The notes under the pieces: model-generated
Told to the model about the DNA's origin: nothing
Seen by the model: the letters and a program-made list of their open reading frames with translations, nothing else
Databases searched by the model: none
Shown: piece after piece, positions 43,967 through 53,141 of the stretch
How positions within the stretch are numbered: position 1 is the stretch's first letter
Layout of the letters: the number at the start of each line of letters is the position of its first letter
Assembly (NCBI GenBank): GCA_004020365.1
Contig: SAQR01000021.1
Location: forward strand, 1-64,000
DNA length: 64,000 nucleotides
Direction: 5' to 3'
DNA from: Mesorhizobium sp.
Lineage (GTDB): Bacteria; Pseudomonadota; Alphaproteobacteria; Rhizobiales; Rhizobiaceae
Program-made: the position numbers and the translations under genes

Positions 43967-46042
43967 ATGAAGAACATGCTACGGCTCGGGTTCTTGCCAG
44001 TTGTCGTCGTGCTCTTGTTGGCGCTCTTGCCGGGAACTTCGCTAGCTCAACAGCCTTCCCCCGACCTTCCGCCTGAAAAGGCAAAGCAGTTTCTCGAGCT
44101 TTTGTCCGATCCGGAACTAAAGGCATGGCTAGAGGGAAAGATTCCAGCGGCCACGGACGAGCCCGGCCTGTCCATTTCCGAGGACATCTTGGACCTGGAG
44201 GCGGGTATTCGTGCCCGTATCGGTGCGCTCGGCGCCGCGATTCCGCGCCTGCCGGAAGAACTTTCGCGCGCCGCCGACGTTGTCTCGCGTGACGTGAACT
44301 CCGGCAGGCCAGGGCTGGTTATGGGCATCCTGGCGATCTTGATCGCGGTCGGTTTCGGAGCCGAGTGGCTGGTCCGACGAGCGCTCGCCAGGACGAGGAG
44401 CGCGGTTGTTCAGAAAGACGCCGGACAAGCGATCCTCTTCGAGACTGTCGCCCTGCTGACTTTTGCGCTCGCCAGCGCCGGTTCGTTCCTGGCACTCGGA
44501 TGGCCACCCTTACTCCGCAGGATCATTCTGACCCTGCTTCTTGCGTTCATCGCGTTCCGTATCGTTCGCGCGGCAGCCCGATTGCTGTTTGCGTTCGGCG
44601 GTGCGACGAGCGACCCCTCGGACAGGCCGACTCCGCTTTTCGAAAGCGAAGCTTCGACCCGTTTCTGGCGTTGGCGAGTCAGCCTTGTGGCCGGGTTCCT
44701 GTTGTTCGGCTGGGCGATCGCCAGCCTCATGCCTGGCCTGGGCTTCTCTCTAGAGGTTGCAGAGCTCGCTGCCTTCCTGTTCGGGCTTGGCATTCTGGCG
44801 ACCGCAATCGACGTCGTCTGGCAACGGCCCGACGGGCGAGGCTCTCTGGTCAAGCAATCGTTTCTCACCTTGTTGCTGATCGTGCTCTGGGGGGCTTGGG
44901 TCGCCGGCCTGCTCGGCATCCTGTGGCTTGGGATTTTCGCCCTGGTGCTGCCGACAGCCCTGCACGGGGTCGGCGCCGCGGCACAGGCCTTCGCCGGCAG
45001 GTCAAAGCGCAGCGGCGCGATGGGCGTCGCACTCAACGTGCTCATTGTCAGGGGCGCCAGGGCGGCGGTCATTGCCGCGGCGGTCGCATGGCTCGCCTAT
45101 ATCTGGCGGATCAGGGCCGCGAGCCTCGCCGGCAGCGAAACCGGCGGCTTCCTGATAACCGGGCTGCTCAACGGCATCATTATTTTGCTGATCGCCGACC
45201 TGCTCTGGCAGCTGTCGAAGGCCTTGATCGAATATCGGATGAACCTCGCTCCAGCGGATGGAAACAGCGCGGATGAGCTGGCTCGCAGCGGCCGGCTGCG
45301 CACGTTGTTGCCGATATTCCGCAACGCCCTTGCCGTGTTCATAGCCGCGGTCACCGTACTAACGATCCTCGCTGGGCTAGGCGTGCAGATACTCCCGCTG
45401 ATTGCCGGCGCCGGCATCTTCGGCATCGCCATCGGCTTCGGCTCGCAGACCCTGGTCAAGGACGTGCTGAGCGGCGTGTTCTACATGATGGACGACGCTT
45501 TTCGGGTCGGTGAATACATCCAGAGCGGCAGCTACAAAGGCACGGTCGAATCCTTCAGCTTGCGGTCGGTGCGGCTGCGCCATCATCGCGGCCCCGTCTA
45601 TACCGTCCCGTTTGGTGAGCTCGGGGCGGTCCAAAACATGAGCAGGGATTGGGTGCTCGACAAGATCACGGTCGGCGTGACCTATGATTCCGACGTGGAC
45701 CTGGCGCGCAAGCTGATCAAGAAGATAGGCCAGGAACTGGCAGCCGATCCTGAATTTGCGGCTGACACGATCGAGCCGCTCAAGATGCAGGGCATCGACA
45801 ATTTCGGGGACTATGCGATCGTTCTCAGGATGAAGCTGATGACGAAGCCCGGGACCCAATTCGGCATCAAGCGGCGCGCACTCATGATGATCAGGAAGGC
45901 CTTCGCGGAAAACGGTATCAAGATCGCGGTTCCCACCGTTCACGTCGAGAGTGGCGGGGAAACTGCGGCCGCTGCTCATCAGGCCTACGAGGCCTCGAAA
46001 AAGAGCAGCGCCCCTTTGGAGGTGGTGAGGGACACGCAGTAG
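43967..46042 (+). CDS. Large MscS family mechanosensitive ion channel
   Basis: A 691-residue channel with a signal peptide, a periplasmic helical part of about 90 residues, and around ten membrane segments. The MscS core begins near residue 440: LPLIAGAGIFGIAIGFGSQTLVKDVLSGVFYMMDD is the pore-lining and inner-gate region, with VGEYIQSGSYKGTVESFSLRSVRLR as the beta domain. The C-terminal domain ends RKAFAENGIKIAVPTV. The extra membrane helices place it with YbdG/YnaI or MscM-like large forms. It is expected to release solutes on hypo-osmotic shock. It follows the DUF3604 gene by 118 bases. Confidence 0.92.
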   Translation: MKNMLRLGFLPVVVVLLLALLPGTSLAQQPSPDLPPEKAKQFLELLSDPELKAWLEGKIPAATDEPGLSISEDILDLEAGIRARIGALGAAIPRLPEELSRAADVVSRDVNSGRPGLVMGILAILIAVGFGAEWLVRRALARTRSAVVQKDAGQAILFETVALLTFALASAGSFLALGWPPLLRRIILTLLLAFIAFRIVRAAARLLFAFGGATSDPSDRPTPLFESEASTRFWRWRVSLVAGFLLFGWAIASLMPGLGFSLEVAELAAFLFGLGILATAIDVVWQRPDGRGSLVKQSFLTLLLIVLWGAWVAGLLGILWLGIFALVLPTALHGVGAAAQAFAGRSKRSGAMGVALNVLIVRGARAAVIAAAVAWLAYIWRIRAASLAGSETGGFLITGLLNGIIILLIADLLWQLSKALIEYRMNLAPADGNSADELARSGRLRTLLPIFRNALAVFIAAVTVLTILAGLGVQILPLIAGAGIFGIAIGFGSQTLVKDVLSGVFYMMDDAFRVGEYIQSGSYKGTVESFSLRSVRLRHHRGPVYTVPFGELGAVQNMSRDWVLDKITVGVTYDSDVDLARKLIKKIGQELAADPEFAADTIEPLKMQGIDNFGDYAIVLRMKLMTKPGTQFGIKRRALMMIRKAFAENGIKIAVPTVHVESGGETAAAAHQAYEASKKSSAPLEVVRDTQ

Positions 46043-46169
46043 CGCTGGGCGATATTGTCACCTGTGAGTACTGATGAACGGGAGTGACAGCGTCGACCCG
46101 AGGGTTTAGATTGGATTATACTTCCCGGGCTGTCGAGAGCGCCGTAATCCGGCGGGGAGGGGTTGGAAG

Positions 46170-46664
46170 ATGGAAGAGATACATCCCGCTGCGGTGAAGC
46201 ATCTGCCGCCGTTCATTACGCCTCCCGGTCAGACTGACATTCTGTTTGTCGTGATGGTCGTCGTCCTTATCGGCATCGTCCTTCTCATCGGCAACTTCTA
46301 CTTGCGCCTCCATGCGCTTCCCGAGCAGGTGGCGCATCGAACCCACAAAGTGCAGATGGATATTGTGGCGATCCTGGCGGTGATTTCGCTCTTTACCCAC
46401 AACCACCTGTACTGGATCGCGGCCCTGCTTCTCGCCTTCGTTCAGTTACCAGACTTCTCGACGCCGATCTCTTCAATGGCCAAATCCCTCGAGAAGCTCG
46501 CCCATGGCGGCGACCGCCGCAGTGAAGAGCTGACAGTGATCCCGGAGGCGGCAATGGCTCAGTCCCTCGAAATGCCCACCCACGACGCCCGCCGCAGCGA
46601 GGAGACGCTAAAGGTGGTTCCGGGGACACCTGCCTTGACCGATAAGTTGGAAGCACGGAGCTGA
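46170..46664 (+). CDS. Small membrane protein, likely partner of the HlyD-type protein
   Basis: A 164-residue protein with two membrane helices (ILFVVMVVVLIGIVLLIGNFY and MDIVAILAVISLFTHNHLYW). The C-terminal part has an internal repeat of about 25 residues: MAKSLEKLAHGGDRRSEELTV and MAQSLEMPTHDARRSEETLKV. The following HlyD-type gene starts 3 bases after its stop, so the two are almost certainly coupled. Such small membrane proteins are often next to YibH/AaeA-like fusion proteins. Function unknown. Confidence 0.75.
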   Translation: MEEIHPAAVKHLPPFITPPGQTDILFVVMVVVLIGIVLLIGNFYLRLHALPEQVAHRTHKVQMDIVAILAVISLFTHNHLYWIAALLLAFVQLPDFSTPISSMAKSLEKLAHGGDRRSEELTVIPEAAMAQSLEMPTHDARRSEETLKVVPGTPALTDKLEARS

Positions 46665-46667
46665 GCG

Positions 46668-47900
46668 ATGTTGGAATTGCTGCTATGCTCCATGCTCACC
46701 ATCTTCCCGGACTATCTTTTTCGCCGCTACGTCCAGGATAAACGGATCGGCCGGGAGATCACCTTCTACTCGGTGTGGTTCGAGCTCCGGTGGGGGATCA
46801 CCGCTTGCCTGATCCTCACCGTCTCCCTCATCACGCTCATCTTCTACTTCCATCCCGCCACGACGGCTGTCACGGCCGTATTCCGGACCGTCACCATTCT
46901 CCCAGAGACCGGTGGCCGCGTCGCCGAGGTCTTTGTGGGCTTGAACGACAAGGTCGAGGCCGGCCAGCCGCTGTTCCGCCTGGACAGCTCGCAGCAGGAA
47001 GCGGTCCACGAGTCGGCTCGCCGAACCATCGCCGAAGTCGATGCTGCTACCGAAGTGGCCCGGAGCGAACTGGCGGTGGCGGACGGGCAGATCCGGCAGG
47101 CCGAGAGCGCCCATCGTGACGCGCTGGCGGAGCTCGAGACCAAAACCGAACTCCGGCGCCGTAACCCGAATACCGTTCCCTTGCGGGAACTCGAGCGGCT
47201 GCGGGACGTCGCGGAAGGTCAGCAGGGTGCGGCTGAAGCTGCGCTGGCGAACAAGCAGGCGCTGCAGACCAAGATCGCTTTGCTGCTGCCGGCGCAGAAG
47301 GCAAGCGCCGAGGCGGCACTCGCCCAGGCTCAGGTCGAAATCGACAAGACACTCGTTCGGGCCGGCGTTACCGGAACGGTTCAGCAGTTCACGCTCAGGC
47401 CTGGCGACGTGGTCAATCCGATGCTGCGGCCCGCCGGCATCCTGGTCCCCGCCGAGGCGGGCCGACTGGCGCTCGTCGCCGGTTTCGGGCAGATCGAGGC
47501 TCAGGTGATCAAGACCGGCATGATCACCGAGGTCATATGCATCGGCAAACCCTTCACCGTTATCCCGATGGTGGTGACCCAGGTTCAGGACGCCATCGCG
47601 TCCGGTCAGTTCCGGCCCACCGACCAACTGATCGACGTGACGCAGACGGCCCGGCCCGGAACCATCACCGCATTCATGGAGCCCCTCTACGCGGGCGGAC
47701 TCGAAGGCGTCCCGCCGGGCGGCAGTTGCATTGCCAACGCCTACACGAACAACCATGACGAACTCGAGTCGGACAACCTGGGTACCCCGCGATGGCTGTT
47801 TCTGCACATGGTAGACACGGTCGGAATCGTGCACGCCGCGATCCTGCGGATCCAGGCGCTGCTGCTTCCAGTGCAGACCCTGGTCTTGACGGGCCACTGA
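46668..47900 (+). CDS. HlyD/EmrA-type membrane fusion protein
   Basis: A 410-residue protein with an N-terminal membrane helix (WGITACLILTVSLITLIFY at about residues 45-63), a first lipoyl half (TVTILPETGGRVAEVFVGLNDKVEAGQPLFRLD), and a long coiled-coil hairpin (residues about 105-220, Ala/Glu-rich). The second lipoyl half (KTLVRAGVTGTVQQFTLRPGDVV) and a beta-barrel part follow. It would link an inner-membrane pump to the outer membrane. No pump or TolC gene is adjacent; only the small membrane protein upstream is coupled. This resembles orphan YibH-type pairs. Confidence 0.85.
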   Translation: MLELLLCSMLTIFPDYLFRRYVQDKRIGREITFYSVWFELRWGITACLILTVSLITLIFYFHPATTAVTAVFRTVTILPETGGRVAEVFVGLNDKVEAGQPLFRLDSSQQEAVHESARRTIAEVDAATEVARSELAVADGQIRQAESAHRDALAELETKTELRRRNPNTVPLRELERLRDVAEGQQGAAEAALANKQALQTKIALLLPAQKASAEAALAQAQVEIDKTLVRAGVTGTVQQFTLRPGDVVNPMLRPAGILVPAEAGRLALVAGFGQIEAQVIKTGMITEVICIGKPFTVIPMVVTQVQDAIASGQFRPTDQLIDVTQTARPGTITAFMEPLYAGGLEGVPPGGSCIANAYTNNHDELESDNLGTPRWLFLHMVDTVGIVHAAILRIQALLLPVQTLVLTGH

Positions 47901-48090
47901 CGCGGAGGACGCGTGCAAGGAGGTCGGCTAGGTCTCGTGGCCAATGGTGAATCGCGCCATGCTGGCGGGGGGGTGAGGACACATCGAGATCTCGGGCGGA
48001 CGGAACACCGCTAGACAGGATGGTCCCGAAGAAAGCTGTGGCCACCGATGTAGGGGGGTGTTGGCAGAACATTCCTGTCGGGTCGCGCGG

Positions 48091-48402
48091 ATGAACACGC
48101 TATCCATCGAGACAGGATCTCCGCCGTCGAGTCGGCCTGACCTCTCTGAGAAAGGTACCGATGATGACCGTGTACGTGGCCCAGATTTCAGGACGTGGGC
48201 CCAGACTTCAGGAGGCGGGATTGTTGCCTTCGACGCGGCGAACGACGACGAGGCTAGAGCGCGGCTGGCAGACAGGACAATTCGGCGAGACCTGATTGTG
48301 TTCCAAAACGAAGTGTCCTCTTTGGAACGGCGTCTCGGAAATCCAATTGCGGGAAGCAAAACCGAAGGAAGCCGAAACTTGGGAAGCTGGCCAATCGATT
48401 AG
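48091..48402 (+). CDS. Possible 103-residue hypothetical protein
   Basis: The frame MNTLSIETGSPPSSRPDLSE to GSRNLGSWPID has a plausible composition, with GGGIVAFDAANDDEARARLADRTIRR in the middle. No strong ribosome-binding site and no recognised family. Confidence 0.3.
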   Translation: MNTLSIETGSPPSSRPDLSEKGTDDDRVRGPDFRTWAQTSGGGIVAFDAANDDEARARLADRTIRRDLIVFQNEVSSLERRLGNPIAGSKTEGSRNLGSWPID

Positions 48403-48634
48403 GGCTGGTGATGACAAGGGCAGGCATGTCTTCCTGGTTCCCATCGTCGATCGCGAAGGAAATATCGCGGGCATATGGCAACGGCGGATATGACACGGAC
48501 GCTCAGTGTGAACGCGCCTGGCTCGAAAAACCCGTTGGGAGAACGTGGAGTTCTTCCTTGGTTCATCGAAAAAAGCCGGACTCACCTCAAGGACCGACTT
48601 TTGCGCTGGCCGAGCCGATTCTGCCCGTAGGTTA

Positions 48635-48653
48635 CCGTTAATTACCTTCCGCC
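48635..48653 (+). promoter_or_regulatory. Repeated upstream motif, copy 4 (diverged)
   Basis: CCGTTAATTACCTTCCGCC resembles CACGTAAATTACATTCCGCC at 38645 with several changes. It lies about 170 bases upstream of the sulfatase start. Confidence 0.3.
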
Positions 48654-48824
48654 CCGAGCGGCAATAGGCAAACCTCACGAATGACGATTTTGAAGAAGGC
48701 ATGGCTGAAGCGTCCTGCCACGAGTTTCGTCTCGTCGATAGAAGGCGGAGCATGTTTTTCTCGCCAGGGAACCGAAAACTCGGCTCATCTTGGACGAAGC
48801 GGTACAATCAGAGGAGGACGTCAG

Positions 48825-50462
48825 ATGAGCGACAAGCAAGCGAATCCAGACCGACAACCGAACCGGCGCGACATTTTGCTGACCGGAGGATCTGTGCTCG
48901 CCATTTCGGCCGTCGCATCCGGAATCGCCACGAGCGCGAAAGCTCAAGCAGCCGGCGCAAAGCCCAACATCCTCGTCATTTTCGGCGATGACGTCGGTTA
49001 TTGGAACCTCAGCGCCTACAACCGGGGCATGATGGGCTATCGCACGCCGAACATCGATCGGATCGCCAAAGAGGGCGCGATCTTCACCGACCACTACGCC
49101 CAACAGTCCTGCACAGCCGGGCGCGCCGCATTCATTACCGGCCAATCCTGCTTCCGCACCGGCCTGCTGAAGGTAGGCCTGCCGGGTGCCAAGGAAGGGT
49201 TGTCGGAGAAGGACCCGACACTTGCGGAACTGCTCAAGCCGCAAGGGTATGTGACCGGCCAGTTTGGCAAGAATCATCTCGGCGACCGCAACGAGCATCT
49301 GCCCACCGTTCACGGCTTCGATGAATTCTTCGGTAATCTCTATCACCTCAATGCCGAGGATGAGCCGGAGCATCCCGACTACCCGAAGAACCCCGAGTTC
49401 AAGGCCAGGTTTGGTCCACGCGGCGTGATGAAATGCAAGGCCAGTGCAACTGACGATCCGACGGAGGATCCGCGCTTCGGGCGGGTGGGCAAACAAGAGA
49501 TCGAGGACACCGGCCCGCTGACGAAGAAGCGCATGGAAACCGTAGACGAAGAGTTCCTCGGCAGCGCGCTCGACTTCATCGACCGCTCACACAACGACGG
49601 CAAGCCGTTCTTCTGTTGGTTCAACACCACCCGCACACACATCTATACCTTCCTCAAGGCGGCATCGAAGGGCAAGACCGGCTTGGGCATCTATGCGGAC
49701 GCGATGGTAGAGATGGACGGCATGGTCGGCCAGCTTCTGGGCAAGCTCGATGAACTCGGCATCGCCGACAACACCATCGTGCTTTGGACGACCGACAACG
49801 GCGCGGAGGTTTTCTCGTGGCCGGACGGCGGCACCACGCCCTTCAAAGGCGAGAAGAACACAAACTGGGAAGGTGGCTACCGCGTGCCGTGCATGATGCG
49901 CTGGCCGGGCGTCATCAAGCCGGGAACGGAGATCAACCATATAACGTCACACGAAGATTTCGTTCCGACGTTGGTCGCCGCCGCAGGCGAACCAGACGTG
50001 ACGGCTAAGCTGTTGAAGGGATACGATGCCGCCGGCAAGACCTTCAAAGTGCATCTGGATGGCTACGACCAACGCGACGTGCTGGCTGGCGAAGGCGAAG
50101 GCAAGCGCCACGAATACTTCTACTGGACCGATGACGGCAACCTCGCCGGCTTGCGTTACGAACGCTGGAAGATGGTGTTCCTCGAGCAGCGCGAGGAGGG
50201 GCTTGCCGTATGGGAGAACCCGCTGATTCCGCTGCGGTTCCCGAAGCTCTTCGACATCAAGGGTGACCCGTTCGAACGGGCGCAGACGGACGCCGGGGAA
50301 TACGCCAGATGGCGCGTCGAACACGCTTTCGCACTCGTGCCGGCGCAGGCCTATGTCGCCAAACACCTGCAGACCTATATCGAGTTCCCGCCGCGGCAGG
50401 AGCCCGGCAGCTTCGCGCTCGACCAGGTCCTGGCGAAACTGCAGGAAGGTGGCAGAAACTGA
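48825..50462 (+). CDS. Arylsulfatase, exported
   Basis: A 545-residue type I sulfatase. A Tat signal (NRRDILLTGGSVLAISAVASG) is followed by the metal site NILVIFGDDVGYWNLS. The formylglycine motif appears as SCTAGRAAFITGQ, a CxAxR form instead of the common CxPxR. Further metal and active-site elements are TGQFGKNHLGDRNEHLPTVHGFDEFFG and VLWTTDNGAE. It should hydrolyse sulfate esters in the periplasm after its Cys is converted to formylglycine. AGAGGAGG before the ATG at 48825 sets the start. The likely activating enzyme is encoded downstream at 52105. Confidence 0.93.
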   Translation: MSDKQANPDRQPNRRDILLTGGSVLAISAVASGIATSAKAQAAGAKPNILVIFGDDVGYWNLSAYNRGMMGYRTPNIDRIAKEGAIFTDHYAQQSCTAGRAAFITGQSCFRTGLLKVGLPGAKEGLSEKDPTLAELLKPQGYVTGQFGKNHLGDRNEHLPTVHGFDEFFGNLYHLNAEDEPEHPDYPKNPEFKARFGPRGVMKCKASATDDPTEDPRFGRVGKQEIEDTGPLTKKRMETVDEEFLGSALDFIDRSHNDGKPFFCWFNTTRTHIYTFLKAASKGKTGLGIYADAMVEMDGMVGQLLGKLDELGIADNTIVLWTTDNGAEVFSWPDGGTTPFKGEKNTNWEGGYRVPCMMRWPGVIKPGTEINHITSHEDFVPTLVAAAGEPDVTAKLLKGYDAAGKTFKVHLDGYDQRDVLAGEGEGKRHEYFYWTDDGNLAGLRYERWKMVFLEQREEGLAVWENPLIPLRFPKLFDIKGDPFERAQTDAGEYARWRVEHAFALVPAQAYVAKHLQTYIEFPPRQEPGSFALDQVLAKLQEGGRN

Positions 50463-50534
50463 TCCTTAGCTCTGAATAGGCCGCGCTCGCACTATCGGCA
50501 GGCGCGGCCTCCAAGCCAACTCGGAAGCAGATCA

Positions 50535-51089
50535 ATGGCAGTCGCGAACAACAATTCTTCGACCGAGACCATTGCTCAGCGGGCAAAGCACGAGCTGCGC
50601 GAGTACGCGCTCCTGTCCTTGTATCTTTTCGTCTGCTTTGGTGCGCTCATTCTCTACAAGGCAGCGATCCTTGGCGAGGAGGGCATCAGATATCTGCCAT
50701 CAGGGCTGGCGGCCATCAAGGCACTGATCCTGGCGAAGTTCATAATGCTCGGGCAGATGATCCGATTGGGCGACCAGCGCCGAAGCAGGATGGTCTACGT
50801 CATAGCCTTCAAGGCCCTGTTATATCTGATCCTGCTTCTCGTCCTCTCGGTCGTTGAAGAAGTCATCGTCGGGCTGGTTCACGGGCGAACTATCGCCGCT
50901 TCGCTCGCTGAATTCGGAGGAGACAAGCTGCCGCAGACGCTCGCGACAAGCCTGATCATGCTGCTGATATTGATCCCCTACCTGGCATCCAGGGAATTGA
51001 ACGCCGCACTCGGGAAAGGTCGGCTTTGGACGCTGCTGTTCGAACACCGCCCCGCTCAAATTACAGAAAGCAAAGGTGTCAAGCCATGA
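50535..51089 (+). CDS. Small polytopic membrane protein
   Basis: A 184-residue protein with about four hydrophobic segments (YALLSLYLFVCFGALILYKAAI, LAAIKALILAKFIMLG, VIAFKALLYLILLLVLSVVEEVIVGL, LATSLIMLLILIPYLA). No named family recognised. Its stop overlaps the start of the HAD phosphatase gene (ATGA at 51086-51089), so the two are translationally coupled between the sulfatase and its activator gene. Confidence 0.78.
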   Translation: MAVANNNSSTETIAQRAKHELREYALLSLYLFVCFGALILYKAAILGEEGIRYLPSGLAAIKALILAKFIMLGQMIRLGDQRRSRMVYVIAFKALLYLILLLVLSVVEEVIVGLVHGRTIAASLAEFGGDKLPQTLATSLIMLLILIPYLASRELNAALGKGRLWTLLFEHRPAQITESKGVKP

Positions 51090-52087
51090 CCGCTCTCGCT
51101 CGCGCCGCCAGGCGCTATTTGCTGCCCCTTTTTCTGTTGATGGCGATTGCGCCCTCCGCGCAAGGCACGGAAGTACTCGCCTCGTGGGACGAAGGCGAGG
51201 CGAAGCAATCCATCGTGCGGTTCGTCGAAAGCGTGGTCGCGGAAGGCTCGGCGGATTTCGTGCCTGTGCCCGAACGCATCGCGGTGTTCGACAATGACGG
51301 GACGCTGTGGGGCGAACAGCCGCTCTACTTCCAACTCCTATTCGCGCTCGATCGGATCAAAGCGCTCGCCCCGCAACATCCGGAGTGGAAGGACAAGGAG
51401 CCGTTCGCATCATTGCTCAAAGGCAATGTGAAAGCTGCACTCGCTGGCGGCGAGCCGGCCATCATGCAGATCGTCATGGCCACGCATTCCGGCATGACAA
51501 CCGACGAATTCGACCAGATCGTCAGCGACTGGATTGCCAGCGCCAAACATCCGAAGACCGGCCGGCTCTACACCGAGATGGCCTACCAGCCGATGCTGGA
51601 GGTGTTGAGCTATCTGCGGGCCAACGGCTTTAAGACTTTCATCGTGTCCGGCGGCGGAATCGATTTCATGAGGGTCTTCAGCGAAGACGTTTACGGCATT
51701 CCCCCCGAGCAGATCGTTGGCAGCAGTGGCAAGACCAGTTTCGAGATACGCGACGGGGCGCCACTGCTCATGAAGTTGCCGGAAATCAACTTCATCGACG
51801 ACAAGGCCGGCAAGCCCGTCGGCATCCACCAGCATATCGGTCGCCGGCCGATCGCGGCGTTCGGCAATTCCGACGGCGACCTGCAGATGCTGCAGTGGAC
51901 ATGCTCGGGACCCGGCCCGCACTTCTGCCTTTACGTCCACCATACCGACGCGGATCGGGAATGGGCCTACGACCGGCAGTCAAGCATCGGCCATCTCGAC
52001 AAGGGCCTCGACGCCGCAGCCGATTCTGGTTGGACGGTTGTCGATATGAAGAAGGATTGGAACCGGGTGTTCGCCTTCGAGAAGTAA
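51086..52087 (+). CDS. Exported HAD superfamily phosphatase
   Basis: A 333-residue protein with a signal peptide (YLLPLFLLMAIAPSAQG) and the HAD motifs: IAVFDNDGTLWGEQP with the catalytic Asp pair, FKTFIVSGGGIDFMR with the Ser of motif II, and AAFGNSDGDLQML for motif IV. It is expected to be a periplasmic phosphatase; substrate unknown. The open frame extends upstream to 51026, but the signal peptide begins at the ATG at 51086. It sits 17 bases ahead of the formylglycine-generating enzyme gene. Confidence 0.9.
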   Translation: MTALARAARRYLLPLFLLMAIAPSAQGTEVLASWDEGEAKQSIVRFVESVVAEGSADFVPVPERIAVFDNDGTLWGEQPLYFQLLFALDRIKALAPQHPEWKDKEPFASLLKGNVKAALAGGEPAIMQIVMATHSGMTTDEFDQIVSDWIASAKHPKTGRLYTEMAYQPMLEVLSYLRANGFKTFIVSGGGIDFMRVFSEDVYGIPPEQIVGSSGKTSFEIRDGAPLLMKLPEINFIDDKAGKPVGIHQHIGRRPIAAFGNSDGDLQMLQWTCSGPGPHFCLYVHHTDADREWAYDRQSSIGHLDKGLDAAADSGWTVVDMKKDWNRVFAFEK

Positions 52088-52104
52088 GACTTCGGAGCAA
52101 GACG

Positions 52105-53073
52105 ATGAGTCGAGTTGTGGAACGCCAGGCTCAATCTACAAGGGTCGAAGAGCCATTCCTGAACATGGTCTGGATTCCCGGCGGTACATTCCTCATGGGA
52201 TCGGACAAGCACTATCCCGAAGAGGCGCCGGCGCACAGCGTGGCAGTGGGCGGCTTCTGGATGGACGTCTGCACTGTCACCAACCGCGAGTTTGCTCGCT
52301 TCGTCGACGCAACTGATTACGTCACCTCGGCCGAACGTCCCGTAAATCCCGATGATTATCCCGGAGCGAAGCCGGACATGCTGGCGCCTTCGTCCGTGGT
52401 ATTCAGCAAGGCCAACCAGCGCGTCGATCTCCGCGATCACTACAATTGGTGGGTCTATGTGCGCGGCGCCAATTGGCGCCATCCGCGCGGGCCGGCGAGT
52501 TCGATCAAGCGGCTGGCCGATCATCCGGTCGTGCATGTGAACTTTGAGGATGCCGAAGCCTACGCATCGTGGGCGGGCAAGGAATTGCCCACCGAGGCCG
52601 AGTGGGAATTCGCGGCGCGTGGCGGGCTCGACGCGGCCGAATTTGTCTGGGGCGATGAAATGACGCCCGATGGACGACACATGGCCAACACCTGGCAGGG
52701 CGAATTCCCGTGGCGGAATCTCTGCGAGGACGGCTACGAGGGGACGTCACCCGTCGCCTCCTTTGCCGCTAACGGCTACGGCCTCTACGACATGGCCGGC
52801 AATGTCTGGCAGTGGACCACGGACTGGTACCAGGAACACGGCAAGAACGACAGCCCGTGCTGCACAGTCGACGACCCCCGCGGCGCCAAACGGGAGGACA
52901 GCCTCGATCCACGGCAGCCGCAGATCAGAATCCTGCGCAAGGTGATGAAAGGCGGATCGCATCTTTGCGCGCCCAACTATTGCCGGCGCTACCGCCCGGC
53001 CGCGCGGATGGCGCAGCCGATCGATACGTCGACGTGCCATTTAGGTTTCCGCTGCATTGCACGCAGAACGTGA
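52105..53073 (+). CDS. Formylglycine-generating enzyme (SUMF1/EgtB family)
   Basis: A 322-residue protein of the FGE-sulfatase family. It begins with the fold signature VWIPGGTFLMGSDKHYPEEAP, continues with PVVHVNFEDAEAYASWAGKELPTEAEWEFAARGG and YGLYDMAGNVWQWTTDWY, and carries both catalytic cysteines in GGSHLCAPNYCRRYRPAAR near the C-terminus. FGE oxidises the sulfatase Cys to formylglycine before export. The nearby arylsulfatase (48825) is the obvious substrate. No signal peptide, consistent with a cytosolic enzyme acting before Tat export. A GGAGCAAG box precedes the ATG. Confidence 0.92.
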   Translation: MSRVVERQAQSTRVEEPFLNMVWIPGGTFLMGSDKHYPEEAPAHSVAVGGFWMDVCTVTNREFARFVDATDYVTSAERPVNPDDYPGAKPDMLAPSSVVFSKANQRVDLRDHYNWWVYVRGANWRHPRGPASSIKRLADHPVVHVNFEDAEAYASWAGKELPTEAEWEFAARGGLDAAEFVWGDEMTPDGRHMANTWQGEFPWRNLCEDGYEGTSPVASFAANGYGLYDMAGNVWQWTTDWYQEHGKNDSPCCTVDDPRGAKREDSLDPRQPQIRILRKVMKGGSHLCAPNYCRRYRPAARMAQPIDTSTCHLGFRCIARRT

Positions 53074-53141
53074 CAAACACTGCCAAAAAAAGGCCCGGCG
53101 CAAAGCCTGCCCGGACAGAGACAGACAGGGAGGATAGAAGC

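Larger units (their letters stand above)
47901..48824. other. Gene-poor stretch before the sulfatase gene
   Basis: It holds one weak candidate gene (48091-48402) and the motif copy at 48635-48653. A short phrase GRHVFLVPIVDREGNIAG in another frame at about 48419-48472 looks protein-like and may be a remnant. Nothing else recognised. Confidence 0.4.

Noticed and set aside
46683-47918. Long minus-strand frame (411 codons) antisense to the HlyD-type gene
   Set aside because: The plus-strand frame has lipoyl and coiled-coil features; the antisense frame is low in hydrophobic order and lacks any motif.
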